DNA of 64,000 nucleotides from Candidatus Megaera polyxenophila (GCA_037101405.1 AP017964.1:372001-436000), one strand, 5' to 3'; counted from the first letter of the stretch, positions 8,427-19,191 are shown. Notes: generated by a model from the letters alone, not told the origin. Made by a program: numbers and translations.

Positions 8427-9266
8427 CTAGTCATATTTTTTATTACACATAACTTTTAGTTGTTTAATAGCTCTTGGAGTAGAATCTAGTATTTCTACTG
8501 TTACTTCTTCAGTAAGAGCTATTACTTCACCCTTCTCTGGAACAGTTCCAATTGTAGCAAGCACGAGGCCTCCGATCGTATCGAATTCACCTTCTTCTTT
8601 CCTTAAAGTAACATCAAGTATTTTTTCTAATTCTTCTATTTCCATTCTAGCATTAACAATCATCAGCCCGGGTTTAATGATTTCTATATTTTCGGCCTCT
8701 AGGCCTTCATCATGTTCATCATTAATTCTACCTATTATTGCTTCGATAACGTCTTCAATTGTTACAATACCGTCCGTTCCTCCATACTCATCAACTACCA
8801 CTGCAATATGCGTGCGGTGTATCTGCATCTGTTTTAAAAGGTCAATTAGAGTCATCGAATGAGGTGATACTATATGTTTCCTCATTAATTTTTTTAGATT
8901 ATATTTCTTTGATTTAGCAATAACCTCAAATAAGTCTTTAATATGTAAAAACCCAATAACGTTATCTAGGTTCTCTTTATATACCAATGTTCTGGTATGG
9001 CCGTATTTAATAATTGTTTTACTTATATCCTCAAGTGAGGCCTCACAACTTACTGCAATTATATCCGATCTTGGTATCATTATGTCTTCAACAATTTTTT
9101 CAGCAAAACTCTCAAAGTTTTGGATAATAATGTTCGGTTGGATTAAGTTAGCCTCAACAGGTAAAGCCTTTGGCCTATTAAAGAGTTTATTAAAAAAATT
9201 GTTGATTTGATGTTTTAGGGAGTAAATTGTTTCGGGAGGCTCTTCTATGTCTGATTTTTCTGGCAT
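8427..9266 (-). CDS. tlyC: HlyC/CorC-family CBS-domain protein (TlyC)
   Basis: This 279-residue protein has two CBS domains (about residues 60-180, with IMIPRSDIIAVS and HRTHIAVVVDEYGGTDGIVTIEDVIEAIIG) followed by the C-terminal CorC_HlyC domain (about 195-275, IVNARMEIEELEKIL, GGLVLATIGTVPEKGE). It lacks the membrane DUF21 domain found in longer relatives. Rickettsial homologues are named TlyC and have been reported as haemolysins that help escape from the phagosome; related proteins act in Mg/Co efflux. It lies 25 bases downstream of ybeY on the same strand, a common pairing. Confidence 0.9.
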   Translation of the reverse strand: MPEKSDIEEPPETIYSLKHQINNFFNKLFNRPKALPVEANLIQPNIIIQNFESFAEKIVEDIMIPRSDIIAVSCEASLEDISKTIIKYGHTRTLVYKENLDNVIGFLHIKDLFEVIAKSKKYNLKKLMRKHIVSPHSMTLIDLLKQMQIHRTHIAVVVDEYGGTDGIVTIEDVIEAIIGRINDEHDEGLEAENIEIIKPGLMIVNARMEIEELEKILDVTLRKEEGEFDTIGGLVLATIGTVPEKGEVIALTEEVTVEILDSTPRAIKQLKVMCNKKYD

Positions 9267-9291
9267 AATTTATAGTTAATATTTGGTTTAT

Positions 9292-9792
9292 TTATAAGTA
9301 AGGTGAAGGAATTGAGAGTTTTTTTAAAATTTTAACTTCTATATCTTGCATTATTTCAGCTTCTGTATCGTTCATATGATCATAACCAAGTAAGTGTAAG
9401 GTTGAATGTACTAACAAATGCTTAAAATGATTCAAAAACAGAATGTTTTTTTTCTTTACTTCCTCAGAAATTGTTTCAAAAGCAAACGCTATGTCACCTA
9501 GATATATATAATCTAGGTCTGGTTTAAATTCAAGTATTTGGCTAAAATCTATATCTAAATCTGGAAAAGATAGAACGTTGGTAGCGCTATTTTCATTTCT
9601 AAATTCCTGGTTCAATTTTTTAATTCGTTTGTCGTTAGTAAGCAGTATTGATAATTCTATATTCTGGACTTTACTAAAGTTAGGATAATTTTTTAGGACT
9701 TCCTCTAAAATTTCTTCAAATAATTTGGGGTTTATTTCTTTATATGAATCCCACTCATCATTATCCTGGGCAATTTCTATAGTAAATTTCAT
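9292..9792 (-). CDS. ybeY: Endoribonuclease YbeY (rRNA maturation)
   Basis: YbeY is a zinc-dependent endoribonuclease involved in 16S rRNA 3' maturation and ribosome quality control. The 166-residue protein shows the family's core: LSILLTNDKRIKKLNQEFRN, TNVLSFP (about residue 90), LGDIAFAFETI, and the metal-binding motif HSTLHLLGYDH (about residues 130-142), with the three His residues present. Its length is normal. It precedes tlyC, with which it is probably cotranscribed. The 193-bp AT-rich space upstream is shared with divergent rpe. Confidence 0.95.
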   Translation of the reverse strand: MKFTIEIAQDNDEWDSYKEINPKLFEEILEEVLKNYPNFSKVQNIELSILLTNDKRIKKLNQEFRNENSATNVLSFPDLDIDFSQILEFKPDLDYIYLGDIAFAFETISEEVKKKNILFLNHFKHLLVHSTLHLLGYDHMNDTEAEIMQDIEVKILKKLSIPSPYL

Positions 9793-9985
9793 AAAATAAT
9801 GCTAAATTATGTTTTTATAAGAGCTATACATAATAAATGTAATTCTATAAAAAATAAATATAATTTAAGCACTAAAATTATTCCAGAGAAAGTGAAAAAA
9901 TATTTTTAAAAAGCAATAGATTAATAAAAAATTTCGGTAGACATAAATTGGAAATTAAACAAATTCCATAAGGGAGAAAAATAGA

Positions 9986-10621
9986 ATGGTTAAAATAGCA
10001 CCCTCAATATTATCTGCTGATTTTGCTAATTTAGGGCAGGATATTGAGAAACTTGAGAAAGCTGGGGCAGATTTAATTCATATTGACGTGATGGACGGCT
10101 TGTTTGTTCCCAATCTAACTTTTGGCCCACCTGTCATCTCCCAAATCAGGAATTATACAAAACTTCCGTTTGATGTACATCTTATGATAAACTCTCCAGA
10201 AAATTCTATCTTCCAATATATAGAGGCCGGAGCTAATTATATTACTATTCACCCTGAATCTACTATCCATTTAGATAGAACAGTTGATTTAATCAAAAAC
10301 ACCGGAATTAAAGTAGGAATAGCCTTACTGCCAACAACAAATCCTGATATTTTAGAATATGTTTTAGAAAAAATTGATTTGGTTCTAATAATGACTGTTA
10401 ATCCTGGTTTTGGGGGGCAGAAATTTATAGCAAATCAACTCCCTAAAATCCAAAAAGTCCATAATTTAGTAGGAAACAGAAATATTATGATCGCAGTAGA
10501 CGGAGGTATTAATCAGGATACAGCAAGCTTATGCCGCCAGCAAGGTGCTAATTTGTTAATATCCGGCAGCTATATTTTCAACGGTGATTATAAAGAAAAT
10601 ATTGATAACCTAAGGGGATGA
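9986..10621 (+). CDS. rpe: Ribulose-phosphate 3-epimerase
   Basis: Rpe interconverts ribulose-5-phosphate and xylulose-5-phosphate in the non-oxidative pentose phosphate branch. This 211-residue (beta/alpha)8 protein has the signatures KIAPSILSADFANL (start), HIDVMDGLFVPNLTFGP with the metal-binding His/Asp, FDVHLMI, IMTVNPGFGGQKF and the C-terminal AVDGGIN catalytic Asp region. The start is supported by GGGAG about 10 bases upstream of ATG. It stands alone, divergent from ybeY. Confidence 0.95.
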   Translation: MVKIAPSILSADFANLGQDIEKLEKAGADLIHIDVMDGLFVPNLTFGPPVISQIRNYTKLPFDVHLMINSPENSIFQYIEAGANYITIHPESTIHLDRTVDLIKNTGIKVGIALLPTTNPDILEYVLEKIDLVLIMTVNPGFGGQKFIANQLPKIQKVHNLVGNRNIMIAVDGGINQDTASLCRQQGANLLISGSYIFNGDYKENIDNLRG

Positions 10622-10676
10622 AGCCTTAAAACTTCATGTAACAACCGCCTTCGTTATGAAAAACGAAATCAACTTA

Positions 10677-11108
10677 CTAATCCTCACGTACTACTAATAC
10701 AGAAACAGATGAATGTCTAACAATTTTGGAGGCATTTGGACCAAGCATATAATCACGCAACTGCGGACGAACAGCGGATAAGATAATTAAATCAGCGTTG
10801 ACTTTATTTGAGTAATTTATTACTTCATCATATATAGCTCCACGGCCAATATAGCATTTTACCATAATTTCTTCAGGAATATAGAGGCTTACTAAATCCT
10901 GTAATTGTTTATTATATTTTGCTTTTTGATCATTTATCCAATTTTTTGGCAAATAATCTTCTACCAATTTCGTTCCAAAATCAGGGATTATGTGTACAAG
11001 GTGTAATTCAGAACCGAAGGCCTTAGCAAGATTAATAGCAGCAGGAAAAATGGCCTTTATGGACTGTTTATCTGATAAATCTATTGGAACAATTATATTT
11101 TTGTACAT
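10677..11108 (-). CDS. Universal stress protein, UspA family
   Basis: A 143-residue single Usp domain protein: MYKNIIVPIDLSDKQ with the conserved Asp near the start of the first strand, then AFGSELHLVHI, a middle GRGAIYDEVINYSNKVNADLIIL, and the end GPNASKIVRHSSVSVLVVRED, matching the ATP-binding type pattern G-x(9)-G-S/N (here weakened to LGPNASKIVRH). The TAXI binding protein gene lies 19 bases upstream on the same strand; Usp domain genes often accompany TRAP/TAXI transport genes, so a link to solute uptake is an inference. Confidence 0.88.
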   Translation of the reverse strand: MYKNIIVPIDLSDKQSIKAIFPAAINLAKAFGSELHLVHIIPDFGTKLVEDYLPKNWINDQKAKYNKQLQDLVSLYIPEEIMVKCYIGRGAIYDEVINYSNKVNADLIILSAVRPQLRDYMLGPNASKIVRHSSVSVLVVRED

Positions 11109-11127
11109 ATTTGTGATATTCTATAAA

Positions 11128-12072
11128 TTATTTATGCTCAAATCCGGGCAAAACAAATCCGGATGTAAAATGATCATTTTCTAAATCATACAACAAAGGG
11201 TAGGATAATTTGAACTGATCCATTCTCTTTTTTAAATACTGCGTTAAATTAGAAATAAGTTTTTTTGGTACTGAATTAGTTGTGATGAAAATAGCAGATA
11301 CAGCAAATGTATTCTCGCTTTTGTTTATGCCTGGATATCCTTTTTCGTCAATTATATACTTTTTAAAAGCTTGGTTTTGTTCAACTAACATATCAATTTT
11401 ATCCTTTTCTATACTAACAAAATCAGATTCACACGAGTGAGTAATATGATTTACTAAAGAATTAGGATGACCGGTCATTAAAATTATTGCATCCACCTTT
11501 CCGCTGCAAAATTGGTTTGCATACTCTTCATGAGGTATCTCTATATCTTCTGGTTGCTTTTTAAATTTATAATGAGAAGCAAGAATATTATACGCTATAG
11601 TGCTATCTGAATTTTTAGGCCCATTTGATATTTTCTTTCCATCTAAATCTCCAAAAACAAAAATTTTATCTTTATCCTTAGCGATTATAGTAAATGCTTC
11701 ATCATGAAGCCTAAGCAGCTGAATCATATTGGAAAATGGTGCTGCATTATTAAAATACCCCTTCCCTTCATAAGCATCTACCGCAAGTTCTGCTTGCGTA
11801 AAAGCAAAATCCACTTCTCCTTTTCGCAAAAGGTCTATATTCTCTAAACTACCGGTCGTTGGTACTACTTCACAACGTATACCATTATTAGATTCAGTTA
11901 TATATCTGCATAACCTCAGACCGATAAAATAATACCCCTCCAGGACACTACCAGCAGCGATCTTAACTGTTTTTTTATTTTCAATACCTTCTGCAAACGT
12001 AGCATTAACAGGAAATATAACAGTAAAAACAGAACAAACAAACCAGTACCCAAGAAGTTTAAATTTTGGCAT
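11128..12072 (-). CDS. TAXI-family TRAP transporter solute-binding protein
   Basis: A 314-residue periplasmic protein. Residues 1-27 form a typical signal peptide (LLGYWFVCSVFTVIFPVNATFA, cleaved after AFA). The mature start VKIAAGSVLEGYYFIGLRLCRYI and the stretches VVPTTGSLENIDLLRKGEVDFAFTQ and GYPGINKSENTFAVSAIFIT match TAXI (TRAP-associated extracytoplasmic immunogenic) binding proteins, which capture small dicarboxylates or amino acids. No fused TRAP membrane subunit (DctQM) lies next to it; the neighbour five bases upstream is a DAACS-family symporter, so the two may form one operon. Confidence 0.9.
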   Translation of the reverse strand: MPKFKLLGYWFVCSVFTVIFPVNATFAEGIENKKTVKIAAGSVLEGYYFIGLRLCRYITESNNGIRCEVVPTTGSLENIDLLRKGEVDFAFTQAELAVDAYEGKGYFNNAAPFSNMIQLLRLHDEAFTIIAKDKDKIFVFGDLDGKKISNGPKNSDSTIAYNILASHYKFKKQPEDIEIPHEEYANQFCSGKVDAIILMTGHPNSLVNHITHSCESDFVSIEKDKIDMLVEQNQAFKKYIIDEKGYPGINKSENTFAVSAIFITTNSVPKKLISNLTQYLKKRMDQFKLSYPLLYDLENDHFTSGFVLPGFEHK

Positions 12073-12077
12073 GATAA

Positions 12078-13292
12078 TTACTTACAATCAGAATTATATA
12101 ACTCTCTATTTAAGTTACCTTCACTATTGTCTATTATCAAGGTAATTGTTGCATCCCCAGTAATGTTTATAGCGGTGCGTAATAAATCAAGCACCCTATC
12201 TATACCGGCTATTATTGCTACTCCTTCAATCGGCATATTTACTGCAGCTAAAATCATAGGCAACATTACAAGAGATCCTCCTGGTATTCCAGCCCCTCCC
12301 ATAGAACCAAGGGTAGCTGTTAATATTATTACCATATAATCACTAGTAGTAAGATCTATGCCCATCATCTGAGCAAAAAAAACAGTAGTTAAGGCTAAGT
12401 TAATTGCCATACCGTCCATATTAATTGATGCTCCAAGCGGCAGGACAAAAGAGGTGCTAGATTCCGATACCCCTAACTTTTGGCGGCAAACTTGCATAGT
12501 AGTAGCTAGACTTGCTTTACTGCTACCGGTAGAGATAGCAATTGATTGGTATTCAAAACTTTTTTTATAAAAAGGTATTGGTGACATTTTACAAAATATC
12601 ATTATAAACAAACCAAAAATTAAATATTGCAATGCCATAGCAATAGTTATTGCAAGAACTAACTTAGATAAGCTAAGCATAATAGCAAGTCCTTGAGTTC
12701 CCACTACCCATGCTGTTAAAGCAAAAGCACCGTAAGGAGATAACTCAACCACCTTGGAAATCATTTTTAAAACCATTTTGGCTACAGAATTAATAAAACT
12801 TTTTAAAGGATCTGCTGAAGACCCCATGCTATTTAGAATAATTCCGGTAAAAATTGCAAAGAACACAACTTGAAGGGTTTTACCTTCTGCAAATGATCCA
12901 ACTATATTGTTAGGGACAATATTTATTAAAAATTCGGTTAAATCAAATCCGCCTTGTTTAAAATTTCTTTCTTGAGGGAATCCAAAATCTATCACTACTC
13001 CGACCCCTGGTTTTAAAACAAAAGCTACCATAAGGCCAAATATAACAGCAAAAAATGTAGTGCCAAGAAAAGCTAGAACTGATTTCATTCCTACCCTACC
13101 AAGTGAGCTTGGGTCATTCATGCTAGTAATACCCGAAACTAGACTGAAAAAAATTAATGGTAAAATTATCATCTGAATTAAGCGTAAAAATACTGTACCT
13201 ATAGGTTTAACAGTTTCCAAATATTGAGGTAAGTATACTCCGAAAACTATTCCTAAAATTAATCCCAATGTAACTTTATGCCAAAGTTTCAT
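12078..13292 (-). CDS. Dicarboxylate/amino acid:cation symporter (GltP/DctA family)
   Basis: A 404-residue DAACS family membrane protein with eight predicted membrane segments and two re-entrant loops. Diagnostic stretches are FLRLIQMIILPLIFFSLVSGI (near the N-terminus), the serine-rich hairpin STGSSKASLATTM (about residue 255), the LPLGASINMDGMA motif that binds cation and substrate (about 285), and GSMGGAGIPGGSLVMLPMIL (about 330). It carries glutamate/aspartate or C4 dicarboxylates with Na or H; the exact substrate cannot be read. It is followed after five bases by the TAXI binding protein. Confidence 0.93.
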   Translation of the reverse strand: MKLWHKVTLGLILGIVFGVYLPQYLETVKPIGTVFLRLIQMIILPLIFFSLVSGITSMNDPSSLGRVGMKSVLAFLGTTFFAVIFGLMVAFVLKPGVGVVIDFGFPQERNFKQGGFDLTEFLINIVPNNIVGSFAEGKTLQVVFFAIFTGIILNSMGSSADPLKSFINSVAKMVLKMISKVVELSPYGAFALTAWVVGTQGLAIMLSLSKLVLAITIAMALQYLIFGLFIMIFCKMSPIPFYKKSFEYQSIAISTGSSKASLATTMQVCRQKLGVSESSTSFVLPLGASINMDGMAINLALTTVFFAQMMGIDLTTSDYMVIILTATLGSMGGAGIPGGSLVMLPMILAAVNMPIEGVAIIAGIDRVLDLLRTAINITGDATITLIIDNSEGNLNRELYNSDCK

Positions 13293-13374
13293 ACTTACAG
13301 CCTCATCTATGTATTATTTTAAAATTACAATTTTTGCAGCCCAATCACCGGATATCTAGGGGACAAGTTCGATT

Positions 13375-13400
13375 AACTAAATTATAATTATAATTTAGTT
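13375..13400. terminator. Perfect 26-bp palindrome after cutA
   Basis: A perfect palindrome made of AACTAAATTATAA and its reverse complement, touching the cutA stop codon (13401-13403). It is very AT-rich. It could fold into a hairpin terminator after the atpC–queD–cutA end, or serve as a protein-binding site upstream of gltP, whose start is 83 bases away on the same strand. Sequence alone does not decide. Confidence 0.4.
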
Positions 13401-13721
13401 TTATGTAAGTGCTTGTCTTACCCAATTCAAATACTGGGGCAAGCCAGATGTAATATCCAGCTTAATTATTTCCGGTAAACTATAATTATGGTGCTTTATT
13501 ATAGCTTTTTCTATATCGCTATAATTAGTAGATAAAGTCTTTATCATTAAGCGAAATTCTTTTGACTGGCATAGCTTTTCTTCCCAGTAAAAAGAACTTA
13601 ACACCTCCTCCAATTGCACACAGGCAGCAAGCTTGTTCTCAATTAAGTAAGACGTAATCTCATTAGCATTTTCTAAGTTATCGGTAGTAGTGATAATAAC
13701 GCAAAATTCCGTGCTATTCAT
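13401..13721 (-). CDS. cutA: Divalent cation tolerance protein CutA
   Basis: CutA forms trimers with a ferredoxin-like fold; it is linked to copper tolerance in E. coli, though its real role is unclear. The protein (106 residues from ATG 13721) shows CVIITTTDNLENANEI, LIENKLAACVQL, FYWEEKLCQSKEFRLMIKT and the C-terminal HHNYSLPEIIKLDITSGLPQYLNW. The frame is open upstream, but ATG 13721 overlaps the queD stop (ATGA), so translational coupling with queD is likely. Confidence 0.92.
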   Translation of the reverse strand: MNSTEFCVIITTTDNLENANEITSYLIENKLAACVQLEEVLSSFYWEEKLCQSKEFRLMIKTLSTNYSDIEKAIIKHHNYSLPEIIKLDITSGLPQYLNWVRQALT

Positions 13722-14137
13722 TTTACTTCTACATAACAATTTGGAGTTTCATAAAGTTTAATTCTCAATATCCGAAATGAACTTTTTGCAAATAATAGAG
13801 GTATAACATCTTGCCATAGATGTAAAGCAATATTTTCGGCAGTAGGATTTGAATTAATATAATATACAGATTGTCCAGTACATTTTGATATGTGCTCACC
13901 TAATTTATGGTCGTTTTTATGTAAAATTATGTTATGATCAAAATTAGTATCAATCCAGGTTTTCATAATTTTTTTTAAAACGACAAAATCAGCGACCATA
14001 CCGAGTTCATCAAGTTCTAAAGCTGTTGCCGTGATTTCTAAACTATACCGATGTCCATGTAGATATTGGCATTTATTCTTATGACCAATAACTCTATGGC
14101 CAGCATCAAAATCTATTTTTCTGCTACACTCTATCAC
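13718..14137 (-). CDS. queD: 6-carboxy-5,6,7,8-tetrahydropterin synthase (QueD/PTPS family)
   Basis: QueD makes carboxytetrahydropterin from dihydroneopterin triphosphate for queuosine synthesis. The 139-residue protein has the three zinc-binding His residues (DAGHRVIGH and YLHGHRYSLEI), the catalytic Cys just before them (KCQYLHGH), FVVLKKIMKTWIDTNFDHNIIL, and the late PTAENIALHLW (Glu that anchors the pterin). It begins with GTG at 14137, three bases after the atpC stop, and overlaps cutA. A role as PTPS in pterin salvage cannot be excluded from sequence alone. Confidence 0.9.
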   Translation of the reverse strand: MIECSRKIDFDAGHRVIGHKNKCQYLHGHRYSLEITATALELDELGMVADFVVLKKIMKTWIDTNFDHNIILHKNDHKLGEHISKCTGQSVYYINSNPTAENIALHLWQDVIPLLFAKSSFRILRIKLYETPNCYVEVK

Positions 14138-14140
14138 AAA

Positions 14141-14545
14141 TCAATTTCCCATGAAAGCAAGTAAGGAATTATATTTAATTATTGCATCATCTAACAACTT
14201 AGTTTCCAGGCTATTTTTCTCAGACTGTTCTAGTTCTGTCTGGAAGTTTGCAATTCTATTTAAAATATCACTTTTGTTTTGACCAGCGAGGTCCACTACA
14301 AATTCAGAAACTATATTTACTTCTATAGGTGTAATTTGGGCTATTCCCTCATAGATAAAAAACTTTTTTTCTTGCTCCCCTAAAAATACACTTACGCAAC
14401 CTATTGCGATTTTAGATATTAATTTGACATGCCCGGGAAGCACACCAAAAACACCATCCGTACCAGGAACATTAATCATTTTTGCTTGTGCTTCAAATAT
14501 AGTTTCTGACGGCATAGTAATTTTTACTAATATAGTATTATTCAT
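14141..14545 (-). CDS. atpC: ATP synthase F1 epsilon subunit
   Basis: The epsilon subunit couples the rotor of F1 to Fo and inhibits ATP hydrolysis. From ATG 14545 the protein has 134 residues: the N-terminal beta sandwich (LVKITMPSETIFEAQAKMINVPGTDG, FGVLPGHVKLIS, the family signature) and a C-terminal two-helix part. The frame is open to 14593, but the extra 16 residues do not resemble the family, so 14545 is chosen. It is the last gene of the F1 cluster, 112 bases after atpD, and runs into queD. Confidence 0.92.
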   Translation of the reverse strand: MNNTILVKITMPSETIFEAQAKMINVPGTDGVFGVLPGHVKLISKIAIGCVSVFLGEQEKKFFIYEGIAQITPIEVNIVSEFVVDLAGQNKSDILNRIANFQTELEQSEKNSLETKLLDDAIIKYNSLLAFMGN

Positions 14546-14657
14546 AGAGCATTTTAAATCAAAAAATATTAAATTAATGCTAATAGTTCCCAAGAATCCT
14601 CAGATTTACAAGAACATTACCAAATAAAATTACTGTACTTACTTGCCACTAATAAAT

Positions 14658-16142
<1,485 letters not shown>

Positions 16143-16150
16143 TCATAATC

Positions 16151-17038
16151 CTATAGAGCCTCGGCACCGGAAATAATTTCTGTAAGCTCTGTGGTAATAA
16201 TTGCCTGCCTTGACCTATTTAACTGCAAAGTAAGTTTATCTATAAGTTCCCCGGCATTTCTAGTTGCACTATCCATTGCGGTCATCCTGGCAGCTTCTTC
16301 ACTTGCTTTATTTTGAAGAAATCCGTGCTTTATCATACCAACTACATATAAATCTACTAAACCGCTTACAAGGTTAGAGCCTTCATATTCAAAAGGAGAA
16401 TCAGGCAATTTAGTGCTTTCTACCGGCCTGTTTATACCTAGTGGTTCAACAGGAAAAATACTGAGTTTAGTCATTACCTGCATAAGAGCATTTTTAAATT
16501 CATTATAATATAAAGAGCAACTACCAATTTTATCCTGCTCGGTCAAGCTAAGGATTTTATTTTTAATTCCCAGTGCAACAGGAAGGTATTTCTCTTTTGT
16601 TATATGATAATATTCCTCTATAAGGTTAGAATATTCGCCTTTTAAAGCATCATATCCTTTTTTACCGGCAACAATTAATTTTACTTGGACATTTTGCTCT
16701 TGGTATTTAGTAATATCCCGTTTTACCGCTCTTATTATCTGGGAATTAAAACTACCGCATAATCCCCTTTCAGACGTCATAACCACACACAAGTGCGGTT
16801 TGCCTTTTATATCTTCATTAAAAAACTTTTGTTCAAACGGGCTTAAATTCATAAAGTTAATATTTAATTTAACGTCATTCATGATATTGGTAAGAATAGA
16901 CGAATAATCATCTAAAGCTTCAGCCCGATCTTTAATTCTTCGCAGCTTAGCAGCCGATACAAGCTGCATTGCCTTGGTGATTTTCTGAGTGGATTTTATA
17001 CTCTTAACTCTATTTCTAAGATGTTTTAAACCAGACAT
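16151..17038 (-). CDS. atpG: ATP synthase F1 gamma subunit
   Basis: The gamma subunit is the rotating shaft of F1. The 295-residue protein starts with the N-terminal coiled-coil helix (LKHLRNRVKSIKSTQKITKAMQ, then VSAAKLRR) and ends with the family signature AARMTAMDSATRNAGELIDKL, LNRSRQAIITTELTEIISGAEAL. The middle has the GLCGSFNSQI motif. It lies 11 bases after atpA and 56 bases before the preferred atpD start. Confidence 0.97.
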   Translation of the reverse strand: MSGLKHLRNRVKSIKSTQKITKAMQLVSAAKLRRIKDRAEALDDYSSILTNIMNDVKLNINFMNLSPFEQKFFNEDIKGKPHLCVVMTSERGLCGSFNSQIIRAVKRDITKYQEQNVQVKLIVAGKKGYDALKGEYSNLIEEYYHITKEKYLPVALGIKNKILSLTEQDKIGSCSLYYNEFKNALMQVMTKLSIFPVEPLGINRPVESTKLPDSPFEYEGSNLVSGLVDLYVVGMIKHGFLQNKASEEAARMTAMDSATRNAGELIDKLTLQLNRSRQAIITTELTEIISGAEAL

Positions 17039-17049
17039 AATAAATAATA

Positions 17050-18588
17050 TTAATTACTCTCTAAAAATTCTCTTAAAAAATTCTCGAGATAAAGTTTAAG
17101 CTTCTCTTCAGTTTCTTTACTTAAGTCTTTTTCTTGCCTAATTACCCTTAATATTCCCTCTTCTTTTAAATGGATATCGGCTATCAATTCCTGTTCGAAT
17201 TTTTTTACATCAGAAGGCGTTACCTTTTCAAGATATCCTCGTACCCCAGCATAGAGGCTTATTACCTGTTCTTCCATCACAAAAGGCGAATATTGCAATT
17301 GTTTAAGAATTTCTGTAAGCTTCAAGCCATGCTGTATCAATTTCTGGGTTGCAGCATCCAGATCAGAACCGAATTGGGCAAAAGACTCCATTTCACGGAA
17401 CTGGGCAAGCTCTAATTTCAGAGAACCCGCAACTTTTTTCATAGCTTTAGTTTGGGCAGCCGAACCTACCCTACTTACTGAAATACCCACATTTACAGCC
17501 GGTCTAATACCTTTGTGAAACAGCTCGCTTTCCAAGAATATCTGCCCGTCGGTAATAGAAATCACATTCGTCGGAATATAGGCTGATACATCACCGGCTT
17601 GGGTTTCAATTATAGGTAAAGCAGTTAAAGAACCTCCACCGTTTTTATCAGAGAGTTTTGCTGCTCTTTCTAATAACCTTGAATGTAAATAAAATACATC
17701 ACCAGGATACGCTTCCCTCCCAGGAGGCCTTCTAAGAAGTAATGAAATCTGGCGGTAAGCGATAGCGTGCTTGGTCAAATCATCATATACCACAAGCGCG
17801 TGCATCCCATTATCCCTAAAATATTCACCAATCGTACAACCAGTATACGGAGCTAAAAACTGTAGGGGCGCAGGATCAGAAGCTGTTGCAGCTACTACCA
17901 CCGTGTAAGACATAGCCCCAGCTTCCTCTAGTCTCCTTACTATTTGGGCAACAGTTGACCTTTTTTGACCAATTGCCACATAAATACAGAAAATTTTATC
18001 CTTAGTATTATCTTCTAAATGAGCATTTTTTTGGTTTATTATAGTATCTATTGCAATTGCTGTCTTACCTGTCTGACGATCGCCGATAATCAATTCTCTC
18101 TGACCTCTACCGATAGGAATTAGAGCGTCAATTGCTTTAATTCCTGTCTGGACTGGTTCATGTACACTTTTTCTTACAACAATACCAGGAGCTTTAGTTT
18201 CTACCCTTTTATATTCTGTAGCATTAATAGGCCCTTTCCCGTCAATTGGATTGCCAAGCGCATCAACAACTCTACCAAGCATAGCAGGACCAACAGGAGT
18301 ACTTAAAATATCACCTGTTCTTTTTACCATGTCGCCTTGCATCACCGCTCTATCATCACCCATGATTACGACACCTACTGTATCAGTCTCAAGATTAAGA
18401 ACCATACCCTTTACGCCAGAAGAAAATTCTACCATTTCACCTGCTTGAACATTATCTATCCCGTAAATTTTGGCAATACCGTCACCTACTGCTACTACAT
18501 AGCCAACTTCATTTAGTGTAGAAAGTTGGTCCATGTCCCCTATCTCTCTTTTTAAAATTTCAGAAACCTCAGACGGATTTAGCTTCAT
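17050..18588 (-). CDS. atpA: ATP synthase F1 alpha subunit
   Basis: The non-catalytic nucleotide-binding subunit of F1; 512 residues, normal length. It shows the P loop [18 protein letters not shown] (about residue 170), [15 protein letters not shown], the Walker B strand [18 protein letters not shown], the [26 protein letters not shown] signature and the arginine-finger region [11 protein letters not shown] (about 365). GGGAG lies 8 bases before ATG. It follows atpH after 54 bases. No Fo genes are nearby, consistent with the split F1/Fo arrangement seen in Rickettsiales. Confidence 0.97.
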   Translation of the reverse strand: MKLNPSEVSEILKREIGDMDQLSTLNEVGYVVAVGDGIAKIYGIDNVQAGEMVEFSSGVKGMVLNLETDTVGVVIMGDDRAVMQGDMVKRTGDILSTPVGPAMLGRVVDALGNPIDGKGPINATEYKRVETKAPGIVVRKSVHEPVQTGIKAIDALIPIGRGQRELIIGDRQTGKTAIAIDTIINQKNAHLEDNTKDKIFCIYVAIGQKRSTVAQIVRRLEEAGAMSYTVVVAATASDPAPLQFLAPYTGCTIGEYFRDNGMHALVVYDDLTKHAIAYRQISLLLRRPPGREAYPGDVFYLHSRLLERAAKLSDKNGGGSLTALPIIETQAGDVSAYIPTNVISITDGQIFLESELFHKGIRPAVNVGISVSRVGSAAQTKAMKKVAGSLKLELAQFREMESFAQFGSDLDAATQKLIQHGLKLTEILKQLQYSPFVMEEQVISLYAGVRGYLEKVTPSDVKKFEQELIADIHLKEEGILRVIRQEKDLSKETEEKLKLYLENFLREFLESN

Positions 18589-18642
18589 TTCTTAAAACTC
18601 CCTAAATACATTTATAATAAATTTACTCCCTAAAACTATTAT

Positions 18643-19191
18643 TCATAGTTTTGCAAGTTTTGCTAACCTCGCAGCTCTATCTACTGCTCCGGCAATAGAA
18701 TAATCATAAAGTAAGCTGTCATGTTTTATAATTACTCCGCCAATTAATGATTCGTTATTGATGAGATTAAACTCAATTGTTTTATTTAATTTATTTTCTA
18801 AATATTCCCTAATCATATTTACTAGCTTCTTATTAGGGTTAGCAGCAAATTCTAGGGTCACAAGCTTTACCCCTCTACTTTCATTTAAAAGCTTGCTATA
18901 TTCATTTACCACAGATTCTAATATTTCAAAACGAGAATTTTTAACAACAACCCTAAAAAACCGGTTTACTATTTCTGCCAATTTAAATTTTTTTACAAGG
19001 TTCTCTATTAATTCTAGCTTATCACTTTTAGAAACCACCGGCGAATATAAAGCAAAGCTTAACTTATCTGAGTTTAACAAAACCTCATTGAACAAAGATA
19101 TTTGCTCAAGAACTTTCTGACGTTCTGCATCTGATTTAACATTATCAAACAAGCAAGAAGCGTAGTTTCTGGCAATTTTTAAATCAATCAT
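18643..19191 (-). CDS. atpH: ATP synthase F1 delta subunit
   Basis: Delta joins the F1 head to the peripheral stalk. The 182-residue protein has IARNYASCLFDN at the start, a six-helix N-terminal domain, and the C-terminal family pattern KLVTLEFAANPNKKLVNMIREYLENKLNKTIEFNLINNESLIGGVIIKHDSLLYDYSIAGAVDRAARL; the LIGG motif is the delta signature. It is the first gene of atpHAGDC; any promoter must be in the 130 bp between it and the MFS gene. Confidence 0.94.
   Translation of the reverse strand: MIDLKIARNYASCLFDNVKSDAERQKVLEQISLFNEVLLNSDKLSFALYSPVVSKSDKLELIENLVKKFKLAEIVNRFFRVVVKNSRFEILESVVNEYSKLLNESRGVKLVTLEFAANPNKKLVNMIREYLENKLNKTIEFNLINNESLIGGVIIKHDSLLYDYSIAGAVDRAARLAKLAKL

Noticed and set aside
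10622..10676. Small hairpin TTCGTT...AACGAA between rpe and the Usp gene
   Set aside because: Six base pairs without a T tract; could be chance in AT-rich DNA.
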